Positions 10,501 through 17,200 of a stretch of DNA of 64,000 nucleotides are shown piece after piece (positions within the stretch are counted from its first letter, which is position 1; each line of letters starts with the position of its first letter). The position numbers and the translations under genes were made by a program. The notes beneath the pieces are model-generated. The model saw only the letters and a list, made by a program, of their open reading frames with translations. It had not been told where the DNA came from and searched no databases. Origin of the DNA: Blautia sp. MSJ-19. Lineage in GTDB: Bacteria; Bacillota; Clostridia; Lachnospirales; Lachnospiraceae. The stretch spans positions 1 through 64,000 of the forward strand of contig NZ_JAHLQA010000015.1 of the NCBI RefSeq assembly GCF_018918125.1, given 5' to 3'.

Positions 10501-10933
10501 CTGCTTCATCCTCACAATAAACCTCTAATGTTTTTGGCATCTTTTCTATCACTTCATCCAAAGACGGTTTATTTGTTTTTGATACGTAAATATAATGATC
10601 TTCTATATCAAAATCAGCAAATCCAACTATCTTATGTATGGAAGAAACAAATTCTGTCTCTTCTTCAGATCCATCTGAAAACTCATCTTCTATCTCATCT
10701 GTTACTGTTATCGTTGAATCTTCAGCATTCCCGGCATCTTCATCAGAAAAAGTCTCTGGTGCCTCTTCCTCATTCATTATCACATCCGGTATGTCTTCAT
10801 TTTCGTCTGCTTCCCAGATGTCTGCCTCATCTATAAGGTCATCGGCAAATACATCCACGGGCAAATTTACTGTAGACATTACCATCGCTGCAGTCATCAT
10901 GCAGCTAAGCCCCTTTTTTATTTTCTTTCTCAT
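7559..10933 (-). CDS. Secreted phage-tail-lysozyme-like surface protein with ricin-type lectins
   Basis: 1124 aa. A signal peptide (1-30, close to that of the CHAP proteins) is followed by an acidic region (31-95) and an unassigned segment (about 96-200). A phage-tail-lysozyme-like domain follows (about 208-385): NxxAACGVLANIQCES contains Glu241, the likely catalytic acid, and is followed by GYGLCQW. Then come ricin-type lectin modules (about 390-545 and 632-770) around a fibronectin-like module, an MBG/Ig-like module (about 775-845) and three triple-tyrosine-like repeats. The predicted role is a secreted muramidase with sugar-binding arms. It starts 18 bp after the gene at 10952, with an AAAGGAG site before the ATG and no promoter in the gap, so it is probably co-transcribed. 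The lysozyme assignment rests on motif recognition. Confidence 0.8.
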   Translation of the reverse strand: MRKKIKKGLSCMMTAAMVMSTVNLPVDVFADDLIDEADIWEADENEDIPDVIMNEEEAPETFSDEDAGNAEDSTITVTDEIEDEFSDGSEEETEFVSSIHKIVGFADFDIEDHYIYVSKTNKPSLDEVIEKMPKTLEVYCEDEAEPVDLGVTWYCIEEDYETSDNYYFQFSPKWNEEEFVLDESIDLLTEAPYIGVFIKETGKSRSVTGNANETRVYNFLRNNMGLNTAAACGVLANIQCESAFIPNNLQNSYEKSLGYTDASYTSAVDSGSYTGFVNDSAGYGLCQWTSSGRKQRLLSYAKSTGRSIGDLTMQMEYLNTELQNYYKSTWNYINGVSNNADGAYNSGHYWCYYFERPANYGSVSVTRGNLARNRYWKEYGQVGSDSASSYVDVGTNFYAYLINTPTWLHATNDDSGNVSVRKLQDTSNQIWYFERQGDGSYKITSCKDGRCMEVHNFESANGTNVEMNNWNGNSAQRWFIYGSSGEYKFKAACGSNALDMYGGPEAAQEGTNLNMWEDNGTGAQKFQIWKLDDPNLGTTVASVEKYGDADGNNVKISWSACNNATGYDIRIFNESETEVLQIFWNVQGTSCLAKLESGTYHVKVYTLNSRFNTWKEGGAASFTCSNNLGSDFYGYLINTATWLHATNDGGNVNVRKLEGSPRQIWHFELQSDGSYKITSAEDDRCMEVHNFESANGTNVEMNSWSGNTAQRWFIYGSSGAYKLKAACGENALDMYGGPEAAQDGTNLNMWQDNGTGAQKFQVWKLDDIKDTIRNATINLGYIECFFNGKEQKPAVSVKKNSVNLTQNTDFKVSYSNNINVGTATVTITGIGKYTGTVTRQFKIKKSPVTASLTAAPSGSAASGTQVKLSAKATGGSGNYSYKFWISDKDNENWYLLRDYGKSNTYIWNTRVSGKKHLYVDIKDSTGTVKRAGMVFEVTNKTLTANLTASPSGSAVSGTQVKLNAKATGGSGSYTYKFIICDAKGNWYKIRDFGASSTCTWTPGATGKKTLYVDVKDSTGTVKRAEMPFTVQNKAIGATLTASPSGSAASGTQVKLSAKATGGSGSYTYKFIICDDKGNWYKIRDFGTSSTYTWKTGAKGKKTLYVDVKDSTGTVKRAALSFEVR
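7562..8398 (-). repeat. Three tandem triple-tyrosine-like domain repeats
   Basis: Three ~93-codon copies, nearly identical in DNA to the corresponding copies of the two CHAP genes, consistent with gene conversion across the island. Confidence 0.8.
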
Positions 10934-10951
10934 GTGTAAAACAGCTCCTTT

Positions 10952-13900
10952 TTACTCATCTGCAAATAAATCTTCAAGCACCTCTGGTTCTTCACTTTCT
11001 GATTCTTCCGGTTCTACGTTATCCAGAATGTTTTCTTCTGGCTGTCCTGCTGCATCCGTCTCTCCATCAGAGAAGATCTCTACACTGATTGCTTCAAAAT
11101 TCTCCGTGTTCTCTTCCTGTTTCATGCTCTTTACAGAATCAGTTACTGTAAATGTGATTCCCTGTCTTACGTAACTTCCGGACTTGTCTTTCACATCTAC
11201 ATATAAAGTTTTCTTTCCAGTTGCTCCCGGTTTCCAGACGCATGCATTGTCTGTGCTGTAGTCCTGCAGTTTGTACCAGTTTCCTTTGTCATCATTGATC
11301 AGGAATTTGTAAGTATACTGTCCATCTCCGCCACTAGCTTTTGCCATCAGCAATACATTGGAACCACTGGCAGCACTTCCTGTCGGACTGCTTGTAAATG
11401 TAACAGATACGCCTTTTGCTTTTACTTCATAAGACATCTGGGCTCTCTTTATGGTTCCTGTACTGTCTTTGACATCCACGTATAACATTTTCTTTCCGAC
11501 TGCTCCCGGTGTCCATGTGCAGGTGGAAGACGTTCCAAAATCTCGGATTTTATACCAGTTTCCTTTGTCATCACAAACGATAAATTTATAGGTGTAAGTT
11601 CCACTTCCTCCGGTTGCTTTGGCACTCAGTTTTACCTGTGTTCCACTCACTGTACTTCCAGATGGGGATGCCGTCAGAGTTGCATTGATTTCTTTGTTCT
11701 GTACTGTGAACGCCATTTCTGCTCTTTTTACGGTTCCTGTACTGTCTTTGACATCTACGTATAACATTTTCTTTCCGGCCGCTCCCGGTGTCCACATACA
11801 GGTAGCGGATTCTCCAAAATCGCGAATCTTATACCAGTTTCCCTTATCGTCACAGATGATAAATTTGTAAGTATAAGTTCCACTTCCTCCGGCTGCTTTG
11901 GCACTCAGTTTTACCTGCGTTCCGCTCACTGCATTTCCAGATGGTTCAGAAGTCAGGGAAGCAGTCAGCTCTGCTCTTTTTATCTCAGTTTCTACACTGT
12001 AACCCTTACTTTTATTTCCGCATCCATCCCATGCATAGATACTTGTCGTATATTTGCCGACCTGATTCTCATAATCCTTCGTATTTACGCGATAAACGTA
12101 TCTTCCATTTTCCAGCTTTCCACTATAGGAAGCCAGTACCTGCCAGTTGTTATTATTCGCATGCGGATTATCCTCTCCATACCAGGTTGGGAACTGTACT
12201 CTGTTGATTCCGGAATGATCATCTTTTACAACGCAGGAAACTGTATAACCGCTTTCTGACACATCTGTAACTTTTACATCAGAAATCACAGGCACTACTG
12301 CATCGACATAAGGAATTAATTTATCAATATATGCCGCATAATTTCCACACTTATCATATGCATATATGTCTGTTTCATAAATGCAGTTCACTTCTCCTTT
12401 ATGGTCTGATACATTGATTCTACAGGTCGCTTTATTTCCGGATACGGTTCCTGTATGCCAGATAAGATCGTCCTGGCCATTGTTATGTGTCCATGTCGGG
12501 AACTGTACCTTAGAAATTCCACTGTTATCTGTCACTGTACATGTTACTGTATATCCGGTTGCAGAAATATCCGTTACTTTTGCATCCGATATTACCGGTT
12601 TTTCTGTTTCAAGATAAATTGGTGCTTCTCCGTCAAAACTATAAACCGTATAATTTCCTGCTGAATCGTATGCATATATATGTGTTCTGTATTTGCAGTT
12701 GGTCTGATTACCATGATCTGAGATATTTATCCGGCAGCTTGCCTTATTTCCGGATATCGTACCCTCATGCCAGAACAGATCATCCTGACCTCCATTTTCT
12801 GTCCAGGTCGGAAACGCCACTCTTGTTATTTTGCTGGCAATATTACATGTTACCGTATATCCTGTTGATGACATGTCTGATATTTTTACATTGGTAATAA
12901 CAGAGGTATCCCCTTTGATATAAACAGCCTCAACGCCTTCAAACTTATAAACAGCTGAATTTCCCGCCAGATCATATGCATATATATGCGTTCTGTATTT
13001 GCAATTCGTCTGATTTCCATGATCCGAAACATTTATCCGGCAGGTCACTCTATTTCCAGAGATGCTTCCTGTATGCCAGAACAGATCATCCTGACCTCCG
13101 TTTTCGGTCCAGGTTGGAAATCGGACTTCGGAAATTCCAATATTGTCCGATACATCACAACTTACCGTATATCCTGTAGATGAAACATCTGAAATTTTTA
13201 CGTTGGATATAGAAGGCGGTGTTGTGTCTTTTGGAACGGATATTGTCTTGGGGGATGCTCCCAGCATTGTATTCGCACCGGAACCAACATTGATTCCGTA
13301 TGCCTCAACCTGAATTTCTCCACTTAATCCTGTCGTAAAAGTAGCATCAAATCCATGAAATGCATTCAATGCCGGATACGCACTGCTCACATCTGGTCTG
13401 CCCTTGTCTGCAACAGTCGTTCCAAGGCCCTTTCTTTCCCCATTCTGAACTGCATAAAAATGGACCTCTATCGGTTGATTCGGTGCATCCATATCCGCAG
13501 CCCATCCATGAACGGTTATCTTTCCGGTTTCCGCTGTTACTGTATCAAAAACTCCAAATGGGTTGTTATTTGTACCTGGATTTGTACCCGGGTTTGTGCC
13601 TGGATTTGTACCGGAACTTGAGCCAGTAAATCCCGGAGAAGAAATGATATAGCTAAAAGAATATTTTCCCCATATACTCGCACCTTTTTTTACCGTATTA
13701 TCCCACTTTATGCCATTACTCCTGACTTTTGTTCCTCCACTATAGTTTCCATTCCCGTTACAATCCACAAATGTAATTGTATCCCCAGAAACATTTGTAA
13801 CAAAAATAGTATGTCCTGAACCACTGGTGTTTCCATATTGTACCAGATCACCAGCTTTTACGCTGTTGATATCATAAACTTTGCCCCAGGTTGACGGCAT

Positions 13901-14215
13901 TGTTCCAAAAACATTATACCCTACCAGTCTGGCAAATCCAAAACACTGATGTCCTCCATCAAACCAGTCATTCCACACACTGTAATTCGGATACCTATTT
14001 CTTAATTCATTAAGTTTATTATTAAAATCAGCTTCCGAAATTCCAACCTCTGTGCTGACTTCTTCATCAGCTCCAATCATAGTCTCTTCTGTTGCAATCT
14101 CCGCTTCTCCATCGCCAGAAACACTGGCAAATGCATTCACAGACAGGCTCATCGTTGACATTATCATTGCTGCAGCCATCACACAGCTAAGCCATCCTTT
14201 TATTCCCTTTTTCAT
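10952..14215 (-). CDS. Secreted CHAP-like surface protein with GBS-Bsp-like repeats and acidic tail
   Basis: 1087 aa from the ATG at 14215, chosen because AGGAGAGG precedes it and a signal peptide (1-30) begins there; an upstream in-frame start at 14281 would add 22 residues before the signal. A CHAP/NlpC-like domain (about 62-215) has Cys91 (HQCFGFAR) and His135 (GSGHTIFV). Next are a GTNP tandem linker, an Ig-like module (HGWAADMDAPNQP), four GBS-Bsp-like repeats with PTWTxxxGQDDLxWH cores, three triple-tyrosine-like repeats and a ~60-residue acidic tail rich in Glu. The tail resembles the acidic region that the other proteins carry behind the signal peptide. No sortase motif is seen. It lies 73 bp behind the 1968-aa gene and 18 bp ahead of the lysozyme gene. 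Confidence 0.8.
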   Translation of the reverse strand: MKKGIKGWLSCVMAAAMIMSTMSLSVNAFASVSGDGEAEIATEETMIGADEEVSTEVGISEADFNNKLNELRNRYPNYSVWNDWFDGGHQCFGFARLVGYNVFGTMPSTWGKVYDINSVKAGDLVQYGNTSGSGHTIFVTNVSGDTITFVDCNGNGNYSGGTKVRSNGIKWDNTVKKGASIWGKYSFSYIISSPGFTGSSSGTNPGTNPGTNPGTNNNPFGVFDTVTAETGKITVHGWAADMDAPNQPIEVHFYAVQNGERKGLGTTVADKGRPDVSSAYPALNAFHGFDATFTTGLSGEIQVEAYGINVGSGANTMLGASPKTISVPKDTTPPSISNVKISDVSSTGYTVSCDVSDNIGISEVRFPTWTENGGQDDLFWHTGSISGNRVTCRINVSDHGNQTNCKYRTHIYAYDLAGNSAVYKFEGVEAVYIKGDTSVITNVKISDMSSTGYTVTCNIASKITRVAFPTWTENGGQDDLFWHEGTISGNKASCRINISDHGNQTNCKYRTHIYAYDSAGNYTVYSFDGEAPIYLETEKPVISDAKVTDISATGYTVTCTVTDNSGISKVQFPTWTHNNGQDDLIWHTGTVSGNKATCRINVSDHKGEVNCIYETDIYAYDKCGNYAAYIDKLIPYVDAVVPVISDVKVTDVSESGYTVSCVVKDDHSGINRVQFPTWYGEDNPHANNNNWQVLASYSGKLENGRYVYRVNTKDYENQVGKYTTSIYAWDGCGNKSKGYSVETEIKRAELTASLTSEPSGNAVSGTQVKLSAKAAGGSGTYTYKFIICDDKGNWYKIRDFGESATCMWTPGAAGKKMLYVDVKDSTGTVKRAEMAFTVQNKEINATLTASPSGSTVSGTQVKLSAKATGGSGTYTYKFIVCDDKGNWYKIRDFGTSSTCTWTPGAVGKKMLYVDVKDSTGTIKRAQMSYEVKAKGVSVTFTSSPTGSAASGSNVLLMAKASGGDGQYTYKFLINDDKGNWYKLQDYSTDNACVWKPGATGKKTLYVDVKDKSGSYVRQGITFTVTDSVKSMKQEENTENFEAISVEIFSDGETDAAGQPEENILDNVEPEESESEEPEVLEDLFADE
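11140..11975 (-). repeat. Three tandem triple-tyrosine-like domain repeats
   Basis: Two copies are of the GNWYKIRDFG type. A third, more diverged copy (KFLINDDKGNWYKLQDYS) is followed by the acidic tail instead of the usual LSFEVR end. Confidence 0.75.
13566..13614 (-). repeat. 12-bp tandem repeat encoding a GTNP linker
   Basis: About four imperfect 12-bp units encode Gly-Thr-Asn-Pro repeats between the CHAP-like and Ig-like modules. It is a flexible linker whose unit number could vary between strains. Confidence 0.7.
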
Positions 14216-14246
14216 TCTATACCACCTCTCCTTTTCGGAGTATTTA

Positions 14247-14278
14247 AAGCTGGCGATTCCATCATGAACCGCCAGCTT
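14247..14278 (-). terminator. Intercistronic hairpin, possible attenuator
   Basis: AAGCTGGCG (14247-14255) pairs with CGCCAGCTT (14270-14278), a perfect 9-bp stem. The minus-strand continuation is only TTTAAAT, so it is at best a weak terminator between the 1968-aa gene and the CHAP-like gene. It may lower downstream expression. Confidence 0.45.
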
Positions 14279-14288
14279 CATTTACCGC

Positions 14289-17200
14289 TTATTTTTCTTT
14301 TACTTCAAATGAAATCGCAGCTCTTTTTACGGTTCCCTCGCTGTCTTTGACATCTACATACAGTGTTTTCTTTCCGACACTTCCGGTCTTCCACATGCAG
14401 GTTGCTGAACTTTCGAAGTCTCGGATCTTATACCAGTTTCCCTTGTCATCACAGAGAATGAATTTATAGGTATACTTGCCGCTTCCTCCGGTTGCTTTGG
14501 CACTCAGTTTTACCTGTGTTCCACTCAACGCACTTCCCGCTGGATCTGAAGTAAGCTCTGCACTGATTTCCTTGTCATCGCGCACTGTAAATGACATTTC
14601 TGCTCTCTTTACGGTTCCTTCACTGTCCTTCACATCTACATACAGTGTTTTCTTTCCGACACTTCCGGTCTTCCACATGCAGGTTGCTGAACTTTCGAAG
14701 TCTCGGATCTTATACCAGTTTCCTTTGTCATCACAGAGAATGAATTTATAGGTATACTTGCCGCTTCCTCCGGTTGCTTTGGCACTCAGTTTTACCTGTG
14801 TTCCACTCAACGCACTTCCCGCTGGATCTGAAGTAAGCTCTGCACTGATTTCTTTGTCATCTCGCACTGTAAATGACATCTCTGCTCTCTTTACAGTTCC
14901 TTCGCTGTCCTTTACATCTACATACAGTGTTTTCTTTCCGACACTTCCGGTCTTCCACATGCAGGTTGCTGAACTTTCGAAATCACGGATCTTATACCAG
15001 TTTCCTTTGTCATCACAGATAACAAATTTATACGTATACTCTCCACTTCCTCCAGTTGCTTTTACGCTCAGTTTTACCTGTGTTCCACTCACTGCACTTC
15101 CGGACGGATCTGAAGTAAGCTCTGCACTGATTTCTTTATTCTTTACTGTAAACAGCATTTCTGCTCTCTTCACGGTTCCCTCGCTGTCTTTGACATCTAC
15201 ATACAATGTTTTCTTTCCGACAGTTCCGGTCTTCCACATACAGGTTGCTGAACTTTCGAAGTCTCGGATCTTGTACCAGTTTCCTTTGTCATCACAGATA
15301 ACAAATTTATACGTATACTCTCCGCTTCCTCCGGTTGCTTTTGCACTCAGTTTTACCTGTGTTCCACTCACTGCACTTCCGGATGGTTCTAAAGTAAGCT
15401 CTGCACTGATTTCTTTATTTTTTACTGTGAACAGCATTTCTGCTCTCTTTACAGTTCCGTCACTGTCCTTCACGTCTACATACAGTGTTTTCTTTCCGAC
15501 AGTTCCGGTCTTCCACATGCAGGTTGCTGAACTTTCGAAGTCACGGATCTTGTACCAGTTTCCTTTGTCATCACAGATAATAAATTTATACGTATACTCT
15601 CCGCTTCCTCCTGCTGCCTCTACAGATAATTTTACATACTCCCCGGATACAGCACTCTGAGTTTCTGTCTTCCATACTACGGAAATCAGTTTGTTTATCT
15701 TCTCAGTCTTTGTTTCTCCACAAAGTGTGCATGTATAAGTTTTTTCACCCTCTGTAGTTTCTGTTGGTGCTACTGTAACTTTTCCATTATCCCACAGATG
15801 CTCACATTCTTCATCATCTTCGTAGACATTCTCAAAATAGTAACTGCTCTCCGCAATTACATTCCATGTATTGGCAGCAGAATCAAATTCTTCTGCACGC
15901 AGTCGGATTTCTGTACGTTTTGGAAGTTTACGAACGAGAACAGGAAGTTCACTGTCATCACTCTTTTCCCATACGCTTTCGTCCAGATCCAGAGAAAATC
16001 TGATGTGTTCTCCGTCTGCTTCCACTTTCTGCCACTCTTTGCTGCCATAATCATAACGAAGTATCGTCGGATCATAAGAATTCAGATCAAGTGCTTCACC
16101 GACAGCCGGATTTTTATCAATGTCTTTTTCAAAACGAATCTGATCACCATACTGTGCTGTTATATAGAAGTATACCTCTGTTTCCTCACACCACAGTGCA
16201 TTTCCATCCTGATCGGTTTCCGTAGATTCCGCTTTTAAAATCAATCCTGCATCCTGATCTACATCTGCATTTTCCGCAATCTTTACGGTAACTTTGCCAT
16301 CTTCTCCTGTCTTTATTTCATCAAACAGGTTTTCCTGTCCTTCGACTGGTGTGTATGTTAATTTGTATTCTACTTTTTCGCTGTTACCTTTTGTTCTGCG
16401 ATATACCACCGGTGTAAATTCCACAGTATCTCCCGGCATCACTTGATTATCTCTCAGATCATAGTCGATCCAGTAGAGAACATCTTCGACAGAAACATAA
16501 AACAGGCCTTCCCGCTGATTTCCATAATAGTCTGTATAGGTAACTTTCAGGGTCGTCTCACCCAGTTCCCGGCCTTTCATCTTCCAGCCGCCGTCTTTGG
16601 CATCCACTTTGCAGATTTCCGGATCTTCTGCACTTACATCTGTAACTTCTGCATAAACAGTATCGCCATATGGATGATCTTTGTCCCGTACAAAACCTTC
16701 CAGTTCCCGGTCAATCCAGAATGTTTCTCCCGGAAGAACTCTCAGCGTTGCTCCGAAACTCATATAGTACTCTTCTTCATTCTCCCGAACATCTTCCAGG
16801 GCAATTCCATCTCCCCCAAAGACACACTCTCCATTGATTTCTACCTGTGCATAGATTTCAAATCTGCTGTTTTCTAAATTTTTGCTTCGAAGCCATTTGT
16901 ACGCTTCTTTCAGTTTGTCACCATCTATAATCAGTTTGTCCGTGTCATTTTCTGCTGCTTCCCAGAAAACATATTCTTCCGGTATTTGCGTTTCAAACAT
17001 CTCTTCACTATCTGAAATCGCATAAGTATAACCAATTTCCCAGGCAATTTGGGCACGGTCTTTTACACCTGTGTGCTCCAGATTTTCTGTATTCAGGGAC
17101 AGTTCATATCTTTCTCCTTCATACACAAAGGTTGAGCCATCCTCCCGCAGATTGTCAAACCATACGGAATAATCAATATTGTCAAAACCGTACTCTCTGC

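Noticed and set aside
7559-10933. Prophage remnant because of the phage-tail-type lysozyme domain
   Set aside because: The gene has a signal peptide and island-type repeats, and no other phage gene, integrase or attachment site lies around it.
14758-15660. 300-codon plus-strand repetitive frame
   Set aside because: Antisense of the tandem triple-tyrosine repeats; its repetition simply mirrors the coding strand.
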